From Dreissena polymorpha (taxonomy: Eukaryota; Mollusca; Bivalvia; Myida; Dreissenidae), in the NCBI RefSeq assembly GCF_020536995.1, contig NC_068366.1, forward strand, positions 19,057,299-19,121,298: a stretch of DNA of 64,000 nucleotides, read 5' to 3'. The translations under genes and the position numbers were made by a program. This document shows positions 12,650-25,917 of this stretch, piece after piece. The first letter of the stretch is position 1, and each line of letters opens with the position of its first letter. Below the pieces are notes generated by a model that made no database searches, was not told the DNA's origin, and worked only from the letters and a program-made list of their open reading frames with translations.

Positions 12650-14527
12650 ATTTCAATCTTCAACACACTTTTTTCTGGCAAGAGTGCTGGACCCGATATG
12701 TTTCTAAACGAATTTTTTATTCATGGTAAAGACGTTCTTATTCCGTATCCGTATACCCTTTTTAATAAAAAAAATTCATTAGGGTGCTTTCCAGCATCAT
12801 GGTCTGAGGGTCACGTTATACCATTACATAAAAGATAGTTTAAATGATATTAACAACTACAGAGGTATCACATTGTTAAGTTCTCTTGGTAAAATGTTCA
12901 CACAAATTTTAAATGACAGATTGACCGATTGGGCCAAAGAATATTATGTATATGTTGAAGCGAAGGCGGGTTTTCGATCGCATATGAATACAGTCGATAA
13001 TATATTTATTTTTAACGGTTTATTAACGCATGTTTAAAATCAAGGCAAACAGTTATATTGTGCTTTTATAGATTTCGCTAAAGCATTTGATTATGTTGTA
13101 AGAGACAATTTATGGTACAAGCTAATTAAACTAGGCATACGTGGTAATATACTCAATGTAATGAAATAAATGTATAACTCCATCAAATCAAATGTTAAAC
13201 ATAATAACACGTTAAGTGATAGCTTTCAATGCGTTCTATGGGTCAGGCAAGGTGAGTGTTTGTCGCCATTTTTATTTCCCATGTATCTTAACGACCTAGA
13301 ACAGGAATTCACATGTCAGAATGGGTTAAATGGTATAGATATTAACTGTTTTGAAATGTTTCTACTGCTTTACGCGGATGATATAATTATATTTGCTAAT
13401 AATGCAGATGAACTCCAAAGGGGTCTAGATTTACTACATAAGTATTGCCACACATGGAAGCTAGTAGTAAATACAGATAAGTCTAAAATAATGATATTTC
13501 GCAAGGGCGGTCGTAACTCAACTAGTTCTTTTTGTTATTACAACAAAACTATAGATATTGTCAATCGTTTTAATTATCTCGGTGTTATGTTTACGTCTGG
13601 CGGGTCATTTTGCGACGCCACAAACAAACAAGCTGGACAAGCTCTTAAAGCTATTTTTAAACTGAAAAAGTATTTATACAAATTAACGGAAATTCCATCA
13701 GGCAACAAACTTGAGCTCTTCGATAAACTTATAACGCCAATATTGAATTACGGTAGCGAGGTATGGGGCTTTATTAAGGCTTTACCAATAGAAAGGGTTC
13801 ATATGCAATTTTGCAAACAATTATTGGGTGTAAAAAAAAATGCACACAAAATGATTTTGTATATGGTGAGGTTGGACGTAATAATTATCAATCCATAAGA
13901 TACTTAAATATTATTAAATACTAGGTAAAACTTTTGAGAACTCCAGACAACAAATTTATTAAGAAAATATATTTAACTCTATTAAATGATCCTTTAGAGA
14001 AAAATTGGTGTACATTATTAAAGGATTTGTTAAACAATTTGGGATTTTATGACGCTTGGCTCTTCCAAGATGTTGGTAATATAAACATTTTCATATCTGC
14101 CTTAAGGCAACGACTGAGCGACACATTTATCCAAAACTGGAATAATAGACTTGAAAACTCCAGCAGAGCTAATTTATACAAACACATTGCTATATTTCGT
14201 TTTCAACCGTACATTAACTATTGTCAAATAAGTAAATTCCGAATAAGTTTTTCTAAATTACGGCTGGCATCACATAGGCTGTACATTGAGAGCGGCAGAT
14301 GGGCACGACCCACTCCGATTCCATTAGAACAAAGAAAATGTACCGTATGTAATAAACTTGAAGATGATTTTGTCCTTGAGTGCAGTTTATACTCAGAACT
14401 AAGAAAACACTACGTTGCATCATATTTTCGACACAGACCAAATATGTATACATTTGTAGCACTTATTACGTCTGAAAATAAATTGGTGATTAAAAAATTG
14501 TGCATGTACATTTGTAACGCATTTTAA
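12650..14527 (+). mobile_element. LINE (non-LTR) reverse transcriptase remnant
   Basis: The ORF2 3' half of a non-LTR retrotransposon. In order I see a fingers segment (SAGPDMFLNEFF near 12680), YRGITLLSSLGKMF near 12860, AFIDFAKAFDYV near 13070, a motif B region RQGECLSPFLF near 13245, and the catalytic LLYADDIIIF at 13365-13394. A C-terminal LLGVKKN block follows, and a terminal CTVCNKLEDDF zinc-binding motif near 14340. The endonuclease is missing. The frame is interrupted by a TAA near 13035, another near 13167, a loss of frame near 12825 and a break near 13890-13930, so it is dead. I cannot assign the clade with certainty; the thumb and Cys motif resemble a family common in molluscs and cnidarians. 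Confidence 0.85.
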
Positions 14528-15350
14528 GTTCGTACAAACAACACATATGTAATGTCAAACAAATTCCATTATAAGATTACAAATATTGTGTTCTATTTTA
14601 TGAAAGTGTCAATTAAGCAACCAATATTCATGTGTACTTTCCACAATGTTAAATATTTAAAATTATGTAATGTAAACTTCATATAATTTTGTGTTACGAT
14701 TTATAATTTTCATAATCTTATATAGTTTATGATCAATTGGTGGGAAGTGAGATATCACACTCATGCGCAGTGTATACCAAACTCGTCAATAAGCTGTCTA
14801 TTTTGTTTTATTTTTCTTTGACGCGCATTATTGTTTAATCTCAAGGCAGCTGGCCTTAGTCTTAGAAAGAACATGTAAATGTCCTTTTTTGATCATTATT
14901 TAAACTATGTTATCATTTATTTAAACATTTTCAAGACTTATGGCTATCTATTTTTCAATTTCGAAAAGGTAGCAAAGACAAGGCGCTAGCAAAAATGTAT
15001 AGTTTCAGTGATGTCAATATGAAAGTATCTTCTTATATTCATTATTGTGTAGGTTTCATAATTACTTTTTGTTTCTTTTTTCGAATAAATAGTCGAGTTT
15101 ATGCTAGTATTTAATAGTATTTTTTATACAGTCAAGGCAGCTGGCCTAAGTCTTAGAAAGATATATAATATGTCCTTTCTGATCATTATTATCATTTTGT
15201 TATCATTTATTTAAACATTTTCAAGCCTTATGGCTATCTATTTTTCAATTTCGAATAGGTAGCCAAGACAGAATAGCAAAAATTTTAATTTTCTTTTAAC
15301 GAATAAGTAGTCGAGTCTATGCTAGTATTTAATAGTTACTTTTTTACAGT
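14528..15350. repeat. Post-LINE spacer with a 291-bp direct duplication
   Basis: AAGGCAGCTGGCC followed by TAGTCTTAGAAAG occurs near 14844 and again near 15135. The two copies then share TCATTTATTTAAACATTTTC, TATGGCTATCTATTTTTCAA and GTCGAGT-TATGCTAGTATTTAATAG. The two units may be tandem parts of the LINE 3' UTR or an unrelated tandem repeat. No coding content. Confidence 0.65.
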
Positions 15351-15898
15351 CTTTAACAGGGCCTGTGTAACAATAGATATGTATAATACATACAAAAAGG
15401 TTATACCATGCTTTTACTACTCTAATGTGTAATTATAAAGACTCATAGTTATTCGTATTATGTTATATAATCTGATTACACAAATTATTATTCCCTTATA
15501 ACGAGATGGTTACTATTTACTTTACACGCGCATATAATTGTACAAGCCCGCTTTTGCCTGTTTATATGGTATCCAACCAATAATTGTGTGATGCATGTAT
15601 AATTATCATTATTATAACTATCACAATTATTACAGGTTTGCTGTAGCGGCTATATTTGTCATTTCATCATTAACTTGGCAATGCATTGTATGTCAATGTA
15701 CATTTTATACATTGCATTATTATCATTAGAATAATTAGTACACGTTTGCTTAAGCGGTTTTAGATGTGATTTAACCAACAATTTTGAGTTGCATGTTATG
15801 AAAATATACATGATATACCTTGCATCATTATAGAAGAAAATATTTGTTATTATTATTAGTAGAAGTAGTATTATGTGTATTTTAAGTATTATTAATTA
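15351..15898. other. AT-rich spacer, nothing recognised
   Basis: Simple AT-rich sequence between the duplicated block and the next element. No gene or clear repeat edge. Confidence 0.6.
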
Positions 15899-16139
15899 TC
15901 CCCACGCTTTTTGAAAAGCGTGGGGATATTGTGGTTATCTCCGCCGTCTGTCCGTCTGTCTGTCCGTCCGTCCTGGCCACTATTATCTCCTACACTTTTA
16001 GCACTAGAACCTTGAAACTTACACACATGGTAGCTATGAGCATATGTGCGACGGTGCACTATTCGGAATTTTTATCTGACCCCTGGGTCAAATGTTATGG
16101 GGGTTGGGTGGGACCGGGTCAGAGATTTTCATGCGACTG

Positions 16140-17655
16140 CGATTCGAAAAAGTCTCATACCTACTGGGTCCCTTAAGATATTGCTTTCATATTTGGTATG
16201 CATGTGTATCTGGAAAAGACCTTTCCATGCACACACAATTTTTTACCCCTCTGACCTTGTACTTAAACTTAGGATCAGTTTTCAGGTTTCGAAATCTGCG
16301 ACCGCGATTTGAAAAAGGCTCATAGCTACTGTGTCCCTTCAGATATTGCTTTCATATTTGGTATTCATGTGTATCTAGACAAGACCTTTCCATGCGCATA
16401 AAAAAATTTACCCCTGTGACCTAGACCTTGAACTTTCTGTCAGCTTTCAGGTTTCGAAATCTGCGACCGCGATTCGAAAAAGTCTCATACTTACTGGGTC
16501 CCTTCAGATATTGCTTTCATATTTGGTATGCATGTGTATCTAGACAACACCTTTCCATGCGCACACAATTTTTTAACCCTCTGACCTTGTCCTTGAACTA
16601 AGGGTCAGTTTTCAGGTTTCAAAATCTGCGATCGCGATTCGAAAAAGGATCATAACTACTGTGTCCCTTCAGATATTGCTTTCATATTTGGTATTCATGT
16701 GTATCTGGACAAGACCTTTCAATGCGCATATTTTTTTTACCCCTGTGACCTTGACCTTGAACTCGGGCCAGTTTTCAGATTTTTAAATCTGCGACCGCGA
16801 TTCGAAAAAGGCTCAAAACTACTGTGTCCCTTCAAATATTGCTTTCATATTTGGTATGCATGTGTATCTGGATAACACCTTTCTGTGCGCATACAAATTG
16901 TTACCCCTGTGACCTTGACCTTGAACGTGGGGTCAGTTTTCAGGTTTTAAAATATGCGACCGCGATTCGAAAAAGTCTCATAACTACTGTGTCCCTTCAG
17001 ATATTGCTTTTATATTTGGTATGCATGTGTATCCAGACAACACCTATCCATGCGAACACAATTTTGTACCCTTATCTGGATAACACCTTTCTATGCGCAT
17101 ACAATTTGTTACCCCTGTGACCTTGACCTTGACATTGTGGTTAGTTTTCAGGTTTCGAAATCTGTGACCGCGATTCGAGAAAGGCTCATATCTACTGTGT
17201 CCCTTCAGATATTGCTTTCATATTTGGTATGTATGTATATCTGGACAACACTCTATGGGCATAAAAATGTTTACCTCTGTGACCTTGACCTAGGACTTGG
17301 GGCCAGTTTTCAGGTTTTGAAATATGCGACCGCGATTCGAAAAAGGCTCATAACTTATGTGTCCTTTCAGATATTGCTTTCATATTTGGTATGCATGTTT
17401 ATCTGGACAACACCTTTCCATACGCAAAAATGTTCGAGCCCTGTGACCTTGACCTTGAACTTGAGGTCAGCGTTCAGGTTTTGAAATCTGCGACTGCGAT
17501 TCGAAAAAGGCTCATACCTGCTGTGTCCCTTCAGATATTGCTTTCATATTTGGTACGCATGTGTATCTGGACAAGACCTTTCCATGCGCATGAAATTTTT
17601 TACCACTGTGACCTTGACCTTGAACTCAGGGTTCGCGTTTAGATTTCGAAATCTA
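16140..17655 (+). repeat. 165-bp satellite array inside E1
   Basis: Nine head-to-tail units. Most contain GCGACCGCGATTCGAAAAAG, then TGTGTCCCTTCAGATATTGC, then GTGACCTTGACCTTGAAC or close variants. The ORFs that cross it encode the same peptide again and again and are satellite artefacts. The TGACCTTGACC part is two AGGTCA half-sites on the other strand. Confidence 0.9.
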
Positions 17656-18360
17656 TTATGTGGTTATCTACCCAATCAGAAGAAGTGCAAGCATTTTCAT
17701 CGGACAAAGGAATTTTTTTAACAATGAAGCTTGTGTATTGAAAACACATATAGAGTTACACAGTAGTGGCGCAGAGATGTATTTAGTAGTCAATTGTTTG
17801 TGTTAACTCATCTTTGAAATGGTTAAGCTCATCCATCTGATGTTTATACAAGGGATTATAAAATATTGGCGCAAAGGGACACCTGTATATGAGAGAAGAG
17901 ATAGAATGCAGTCAAGCATAAAAATCATGAGAAACTCATGGAATAGAGCCTCAAGAATCTATAAAAGTGCTGAAACTTTTAATTTGTTCAATTACATTTT
18001 TAGACTCAATACTGAAAATCTGTCAAGATGTTCAAGTGGGAAAAATGTGAGAAACAATTTAAAGCAAGATGGACTTTGAACAGGCACATCAAAGACATAC
18101 ATGAAATTCAACATTTTCATTGTTGTGTACAAGATTGCGATAGAATATTTCTGAGACGCTACTATTTAGTCAACCATTTAACCTCAAAACATAACTTTTC
18201 CAAAACAGAAGCAAGAAGAATGACTATAAGAGAGCATGTTCAGCCATCTCATAAGTCATTCCAATGAGGATGACATGTACATAATGGATGTCAGTGAAGT
18301 TGATTCAGTATTAGATTTGTTAGGAGAGCAGGATTAGGAGGAGAAATTAGGGTATATATG
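17656..18360 (+). pseudogene. Captured C2H2 zinc-finger gene fragment inside E1
   Basis: This stretch interrupts E1: the 165-bp unit stops at TTTCGAAATCT, and the next recognisable E1 sequence resumes with TCACTCATTTATTG, which matches E2 at 43741. The ORF at 18028-18267 (79 aa) reads CEKQFKARWTLNRHIKDIH, a finger lacking its first Cys, then CCVQDCDRIFLRRYYLVNH followed by LTSKH, a C-x4-C-x12-H-x4-H finger. An ORF before it (17819-18079, another frame) has no recognised domain. I infer capture of a host or transposon gene piece. Transcription is unknown. Confidence 0.55.
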
Positions 18361-18553
18361 TTCACTCATTTATTGTGTTATTTTACATTAACTTCTTCAT
18401 TTCTACACCGAATTACTTCAAATTTATACTGAACATCTCTTATGACAATACGGTCAATCTTAACTTTGCACGGCCCCATTACCACCCTGGGGCGCCCCTG
18501 GGTCAAACATGCGGCGTTAGAATATGCGTCGGCCTCTGCCGCGCAATTTCAAG

Positions 18554-18948
18554 TATTATTAGTATTTTATGTATTATCATAACTAGTAGTAGTATTTAGG
18601 TTTCAACTGTCATACATTGATATTCTTATATATAGCAAAGTTGTAAACACTGTATGCATAACCATTGTCCACTTGGGCTGTTATTGGCCTTCTGGATCTG
18701 ATATGAATAAACATCGCCTAAAACATCACCTATCATAATATGTACACAAATATTATTCATTGTGACTGAATGCCGTTTTAATACAACAACTGTGTAGGTT
18801 TCCATCTCCAATGTTACAAATGTTTGAACAGTTAAATCTCTCGAACAGTTTATTCATTATTATTTAAAGGCCGATAAAAGGTGACGATCCGTAATTAATC
18901 ACCGATTTTAAAATATTGTTTGCATATTTTGTTTGTAAAGGTTATCAC

Positions 18949-18952
<4 letters not shown>
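18554..18952. other. Spacer, nothing recognised
   Basis: AT-rich sequence with no supported gene. Confidence 0.6.

Positions 18953-19013
<61 letters not shown>
18953..19013. repeat. (AT)n microsatellite
   Basis: An uninterrupted AT dinucleotide run of about 60 bp. Confidence 0.98.
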
Positions 19014-19015
<2 letters not shown>

Positions 19016-19423
19016 AATACATAGTGCCAGTTACGCGGTCTCTGTAGTTTTCAGACTGTACTTACGAGGTCAATATAAAAAACGGGGTCTATATACAACC
19101 CCGCAATCTAGGCTCCTTTAATTACTATGAGGGGGGTGTAGGGGAGGTAATGCAATCAAATCTCACAATAAGGTCTTAAATCGAAAACCACAATCAGGTC
19201 TGAAATTGAAATTGTATATACCTCGCAAATAAGTTCGCTATATATTTCCTTGTATAAGACGTTAAATAAATGACGTATTTATATACAATAATAATAGTAG
19301 GTACCCCTATATACCTTAATTCGTGTTTATATCGGATAAAAAAGGGTATGGAGATACATGTATTTAAAGTGGGAACCCCATAACCTATTTCTAAATCAGA
19401 GACCCCGTAACTGGCCATATGTG

Positions 19424-20379
<956 letters not shown>

Positions 20380-21475
20380 TGGAATAACTATTTTTCTTAT
20401 ATTTGATTCTTAATATTTAATCAATTAAACTTGTTTTATTAGGGCATTTTTCACTGTTGAACAAAATTGTGTCTTTGTTTCGTATGAACAAATCTGCATG
20501 AAAACTACATTTGGACTCAAATCGTACATCAAATCATTTCTGTCGTCAGTTGTCAAAACACTTATATACTGTTTGATTCCAATAATGTCGCTTTAATGGA
20601 ATTACTATTTTTATATATTTGATTCTTAATATTTAATCAACTAAACTTGTTTTATTAGTAGTACAATTTTGCAGTAGCCCCCCATTAATAGTTTTATTAT
20701 TACTTTACAGTACCGCCCCTGGATTTTTTTCACGTCATTGTGTCTTCGCATGTCAATTACGTCATAACTCTTTCTCTGTTCCAGTTGTAAGCTACATGCA
20801 TAGGTCATTGGGTTTATAACGTTCAATTTTATTTTTATTTTCTCTCTGGTAGGCGTTTCTTTTTTGATTTAATTATTAATAATTTAATTTTTAGCAGTCA
20901 CATAAACAACCAAGCAATGTAATATGGAATTTTTACACCCATTATTGCTGCTTCTTTCTGTATTTGCACGATGATTATCTGAAATATTAACTTAATGACG
21001 CTATATTTTTAAATCTTTTTCTATAAAGAAGGAATGTAGTTGACACTTGTTTGTAGTTTCATTTTATCGTTCGTCAAAAAGTTGTAACTCTGTTGCTCTG
21101 GTATCTTCAATACCATTGAGTAATTAAATTGTAATTAAATTGAATGCGTTTTAATTCCCTTTTATTATTGTTTGATTTGAGTTACAATGCTATGACGTTC
21201 AGTTTTATATACACTTAAATGTATTATGAATATTGTTGGGCCAAGTGTGAGGTTGAGCGCTCTATAACCGGTTTAAACCCCCAATTCTTTGCATTGACCG
21301 TTCCAAGGCGGTGACCCCAGCTTTATTCATATTTTGTGTTTATGTTGGTTTGTATTGTGCTGTATTGTGCAGTTTTGTATTGTTTGGGCAATCGGTCACT
21401 TGCCTTAAATAAAGGACCAACTAATTGTTTTTAATGAGAATTCAATACTGCTCCAGCAGCCGGAGTTTCACTTCT
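20380..21475 (+). repeat. LINE 3' tail, direct-repeat copy A
   Basis: After the LINE stop codon, a 217-bp step duplicates the last codons plus the start of the 3' UTR: CAAATCGTACATCAAATCAT at 20301 and again at 20518. The long tail then runs through GAGGTTGAGCGCTCTATAAC and CCAAGGCGGTGACCCCAGC to GGAGTTTCACTTCTTTATA at about 21475. A second copy of the tail lies at 25918-26995 in the same orientation. It contains AATAAAGGACCAAC, a possible polyadenylation signal. Confidence 0.8.
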
Positions 21476-21728
21476 TTATAATGTATAATCTTGCCAAATA
21501 TATTAAAGAATCTCTCTGTTTAAGACAAAATGCTCTTGATAACCTAACTGTTCTCTGATCAAAATGTAATATTATTCTGTGTTCTTTGTTATTTGTCTAT
21601 GAAATTAGTTCAATAGATATTGTATTTGTATCTATGTATATGATTGTCTTTACAATAAGTTTTTTTGTATTTGTAAATGGCCAAAGGCAAATATTTTGCC
21701 GATTGCTAATAAACTGAAACTGAAAAAA
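21476..21728 (+). mobile_element. LINE 3' UTR remnant
   Basis: It ends in GCCGATTGCTAATAAACTGA followed by AACTGAAAAAAATAG. That is a short 3' end with a polyadenylation-type signal and a simple tail, as in CR1/RTE-like LINEs. No coding region remains. The family is not assigned. Confidence 0.5.
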
Positions 21729-21815
21729 ATAGTAATAAAGACATTTTTCACAGTGTTTTTTTTCCTTCGCATATGAATACACACTTGACTTGATTTTACA
21801 GTTAGTTCTACTAAC

Positions 21816-21895
21816 TTTTAACCTTCTTGTATATTGCAGGGCAGTGGTCTGAAAATTCTAGCATGAACACATTCACCATTAGGATGAACTTGAAT
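21816..21895 (-). pseudogene. Stefin exon 3 fragment (third stefin locus)
   Basis: On the minus strand this 80-bp block matches exon 3 of the stefin gene at 43345-43424 in length and sequence: IQVHPNGECVHARIFRPLPC, then NIQEG. Where the intact gene has GGA (Gly), this copy has TAA, an in-frame stop two codons before the exon end, and the donor is GTTAGT instead of GTAAGT. A 21-bp tandem duplication (AGGATGAACTTGAATCTGTTT) spoils the acceptor side. Intron 2 homology continues to about 22050. No copies of exons 1, 2 or 4 are seen nearby; LINE sequence lies where exon 4 is expected. I call it a decayed duplicate. Confidence 0.8.
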
Positions 21896-22060
21896 CTGTT
21901 TAGGATGAACTTGAATCTGTTTACATACACATTATTGAAATAAAAACATTACTCTTACATTAATAAACATATGAACAAACTGTTGTCTTATAATATTTTT
22001 CTGAGTTAATTTATTTTAAAATACATATATTATGCAAAACATTACGTCAAGGTCATCACT
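21896..22060 (-). other. Stefin intron 2 homology beside the fragment
   Basis: GAACAAACTGTTGTCTTATA, then TCTGAGTTAATTTATTTTA, matches the two sides of stefin intron 2 at 43480-43497 and 44684-44740, but without the element E2 found there. It also resembles 32440-32530 in the first stefin gene. This is a naturally empty allele-like site for E2. Confidence 0.65.
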
Positions 22061-22639
22061 GGTGTGATGCGCTGCTAATTGTGCTCTCCAATTGTACAAA
22101 AAAATATATGTGTATGATCATTTTGTAGTATCAAAATGTAGTAACTGAGTAAAACATGTGCATGAATGTTAAATGTGGAAATTTGAAAATAAAATGAAAT
22201 AATATGAATTATTTAAAATGTGTCAATTTCAAAAGGATGTTCGTTCGTTGAGTGGTTGTTGGATTGTATTTAACCTGATACCATTTTGAGAAAACAATTG
22301 TGTATACCTGAGTTCACCTGGATTATACCTGGATTAAAAGCTGTGGAACACGAATTGCTGGACAATCAAAACAAAATAGGGGACACATTACTGTACTACA
22401 GAATAATTGCTGGACTTAAATATCAAATCAAAATATTGAGAAAATACCTGCCTGTACTTGTCAATGAACACAATGTGCGAAGTTGCATCGAAAGGCCAGC
22501 CTAAACTGAGCTTCTCAGAGGTAAATCCCCAACAGAACAGGCTGTAAAAATTCCCGCGCAGATAGTGAAGCTAGCAATTCCAGCATGGAAGAATTTCAAG
22601 TCATTCAAACAAAGTTACAAGCTATGGCTGTTACGATTA

Positions 22640-23215
22640 CAAGTTTGAGGGGATGATCTCAAGGATAAGTTGAGGAAGGAAGAAGTTGAACAACTGAATA
22701 CAAACACTGTTACAATTCTAATGAACAAAGTTGTGCTAAATATTAATGATACGATTGAACAATTAGTCAGTGAAAAACTTGTTGAAATGCAAGCTAAAGT
22801 AGATTCATTTGATTATGACAACATAATCTTAAAGACAAGATGCACATTCTAGAAAATAAAACAAGAACCAACAACAAACCAATGCATGAGCAAATAGAAA
22901 AAAAACTCACTAATTAAGCAAACTGGCCCACATGAAAGCAAATTATAACGATCATTATTCTAGGAAAAATAACATTAAAATATTAAATATTACAAGAAAA
23001 TAGAGAAGAAACCGAAGCCTAAATCACCAAAGCAGTAACCTCAATCCTGAAGAACCATGCAGGTTTTGACCGACTGCTAACTGATATAGTCGCCATCCAC
23101 CATATCCCTCCAAAAAGGGTACATACCAGGCCAGTTCTCATAGAGTTAAGGAGCAATTCGGAAAAGTTCACCATTATGCGAAAAAGGGCTCCCATGAAGA
23201 ACGGTTGTTATAAAT
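22640..23215 (+). mobile_element. LINE ORF1-like (coiled coil plus RRM-type) remnant
   Basis: Pieces read LRKEEVEQLNTNTVTIL with heptad-like Leu/Ile/Val spacing, then HYSRKNNIKILNI, then AVTSILKNHAGFDRLLTDI and HTRPVLIELRSNSEKFTIMR. This order is that of L1-type ORF1 proteins: a coiled coil, the SRRNNI-like RRM start, and the RPVIV-F block. The frame is broken near 22826, near 22912 and near 22998, and stops are present, so it is a relic. The ORF at 22286-22504 just upstream may belong to the same element, but I recognise nothing in it. Confidence 0.6.
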
Positions 23216-23216
23216 A

Positions 23217-23600
23217 ATTTTCTGTACATAATATAAAACTTGGAATAATCAATTCCAAGATGTGATCAGTATAAAACAGTTTTTTTTTGGCAAACAAAAC
23301 ATATCTAAACATGTTTCGTAATAAAAAGAAAAATTCGAAGTATTTGCATGATTATAATTTTCACCTCAGTATATTCAGGTTGAACAACTGTTTTTCTAAT
23401 ACATACATGTATAGGTTAATTATCAAGACTGTAGTGTTCTTACTCACTTTATGTTGTTGCACACTATACTTGCTACATTACTTTATTGCTGTTCTTATAT
23501 TATTGAAAATTCATCATCCTTCTAAATATGCTTCCCGAGTCCCCAAAAAAAATAACTCGTGAAAACAGACTTATTTTGTGTTTCCCCGAGTTAATTATTT
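23217..23600 (+). other. Leader region of the Penelope-like element, uncertain ORF
   Basis: A 91-codon ORF at 23287-23562 starts from a non-ATG codon, with an ATG at 23311. It has a basic N-terminus and a hydrophobic run (VVFLLTLCCC, HYFIAVLILLK) that looks like a membrane segment. It may be part of the downstream retroelement or chance. No function is proposed. Confidence 0.25.
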
Positions 23601-25917
23601 TTGAAGACGGGAAAACAGCTACACAGTATTACAAAATGGGGGTAAACATAAATTACTAAGTGCACTTTGCTCTCTTTCTGTTTCTTCGTTGGCGCATATT
23701 GATAAGGAATGTAAACTTATTTTACTTCAATCTGACCCTCTATATGAATGTGCTTGTATTATTAAATCTTTCACTGACTACTATCTTAAACCTTTTATTG
23801 AAAATGTACTAAACAAAACTAGAAATCGTATCAAAATTGAGTTTTGTAACAAAGGTCTTGATTTAATTGACCTTCCTAAAATATTCAATGATAAAAATGT
23901 ACGTCGGTTGATTCCCCCTTATTTCCGCAATACTGAATCACCACTTATTTGCTACAAATATAGTAAACCTGTAAGAAGTATCGTTTTTAATTATAATTCT
24001 ATTTCCACAGATATAAATGTAATAAGAAATTGTCCTACATTATGTGACTGTACTAGTTCTAAATATATATATGGTCCAGTTGGACATGTTATTACTGGGG
24101 ACCTTAATTTCATTCAAAATAAAAACCTTAGAAATTTGCTACGCAGAGGCCCTAAGTACAGACTGCCTATTCCTGTTGATTTTGATGACTGCATTAAGAA
24201 TATCGTAACATCCTTACATGATTATTGCACTAAATGGTGCAGGAAGGAAAATGCTGAAATTACTGCACTTAATGATTGGAAAACAAAAATATTTAGTATG
24301 GCCATGAATAAAATATGTTTTTATGATACACATCCTTTGGCCCTACCACATTCACCTAAATTGAATAAACAAAATCTCTGTAAATTGCTTGAAGACTTAA
24401 AATCTAAATTCGTCTTAGTTCCTGCTGATAAGGCTGCTAATAATGTTATCATGATATGACGAGTGTTTTATATTCAAATTATTTCACAAGAAATTTCACA
24501 AACTACATCATATTGTGAGTACAATAAGCAACGTAATGAAATTATTACCGACCATATTGCCCAATGCATAAAGTTAAATGTAATAGTCAATATTACTGAC
24601 AAGAAATTGCCATCACTTTACTGGATACCTAACTTACATAAGACGCCATATAAAAGTCGTTTTATCGCTAATTCAGTGTCTTGTACCACCAAACAATTAT
24701 CAGTGTATCTTACATCTGCATTGAGTGCTATTAGATATCATATAGCTAAATTTTGTAATAAAGTTTATGAAAATAGTAATATTAACCTATTTTGGTCAAT
24801 AAAAAACACCTTAGAAGTTATTGATAAAATTGAAAATAAAAAATATAAGGTGTCACAGGTAAGTACTTATGATTTTTTCGACACTATATACAACGCTTCC
24901 TCACGCTTTAATAAAATCCAAACTTGTTTCTTTGATTGAAAAAACTTTTGCTAGAGAGAAATGTTTGTATCTAGCTTTAAACACTAAAACAGCTTTTTTT
25001 ACTAATCAGATATTAGATAATTACATCATTTGGACTGGTATTGACTTTTGTGCAGCACTTACTTTTCTTTTGGATAACTTGTTTGTTGAATTTAATGGTA
25101 AAATATTTAAACAAATTATTGGCGTTCCTATGGGTACTAATTGTGCGCCACTTATAGCTGACCTTTTTTTATATTGTTATGTAAGCGAATTTATGTTAGA
25201 ATTATCTAAAACTAAGCAAGTAGATTTGATTAATTGTTTTAACCTTACTAGTAGGTACATTGATGACATACTTAATTTAGATAATCCATTATTTGAACAA
25301 TATATTCACAAAATCTACCCAAAAGAACTAGTCTTAAATAGATCGTGTATATCCAATACAGACGCTGCGTATTTAGACTTACATTTAACTATTATTAATA
25401 ATTTGATCAAAACTAGTTTATACGACAAACGGGACGATTTTAACTTTGATATTGTGAATTTTCCGTTTCTAGATGGCAACATCCCTAAAGGACCTTCCTA
25501 TGGTATTTACATTTCGCAGTTGGTACGTTATGCTAGAGCATGTTCGTGTATTAAAGATTTTAATGATCGTAATCTAATATTAACTAAAAAATTGCTAAAA
25601 CAAGGCTTTTTGTATCATAACCTAAGAAATAAATTTGCTAGATTTTACTCTAAGTATGGTGATTTAATTTCAAAATATAATGTTTCTTAAAAATGGCATT
25701 TAAATAATGGAATCTCCCATCCATCATTTTATGGAGATGTTTTGAAGCGTGTCCGCAAATTAAAATATGTTAAACCAAATGTTCATATTAAACTTTTCAA
25801 TTTAATTAACGTGTTTTTATCAAAAGGATACGATGCTTATGTAATTAAAAACACGTGTTTGATGGTTTTCGATTCACTATATCTTTCTTCCCTTAAAATT
25901 TGGAATCATTAGTGATA
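23600..25917 (+). mobile_element. Penelope-like element (PLE), broken copy
   Basis: The coding sequence has PLE features in order: an N-terminal Cys motif (CPTLCDC) with GPVGHVITGDLNFIQNKNLR, then VLVPADKAANN, the LHKTPYKSRFIANS block, and the RT core IIGVPMGTNCAPLIADLFLY with YIDDIL. PLE-type C-terminal extension sequence follows up to about 25915. No GIY-YIG endonuclease is visible. It is broken, with only a few interruptions, so it is old but not ancient. The same 1-kb tail that follows the LINE at 20.4-21.5 kb follows it directly. Confidence 0.8.

Larger units (their letters stand above)
15899..18553 (+). mobile_element. Helitron-like non-autonomous element E1 with satellite core and captured DNA
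   Basis: The 5' end TCCCCACGCTTTTTGAAAAG continues into CGTGGGG, a near-perfect hairpin, preceded by A. A GTCC/GTCT microsatellite follows at about 15946-15972. Next come nine units of about 165 bp, landmark ATATTGCTTTCATATTTGG at 16178, 16343, 16508, 16673, 16836, 17001, 17209, 17371 and 17535. The 208-bp spacing before 17209 contains an extra partial unit. Foreign sequence fills about 17656-18360. The 3' part holds one unit of the 150-bp repeat used in element E2, then GCGTCGGCCTCTGCCGCGC (hairpin) and the end TTTCAAG before T. E2 has CTAG at this place. A 5' TC, a 3' hairpin and CTAG/CAAG between A and T fit Helitrons. Confidence 0.7.

Noticed and set aside
16046-17642. Overlapping ORFs of 77-144 codons on +
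   Set aside because: Translations of the E1 165-bp satellite in various frames.
21831-21839. A splice acceptor (ATATTGCAG) on + beside the stefin fragment
   Set aside because: It arises from the reverse complement of stefin exon 3 sequence (CTGCAATAT); no + strand exon follows.
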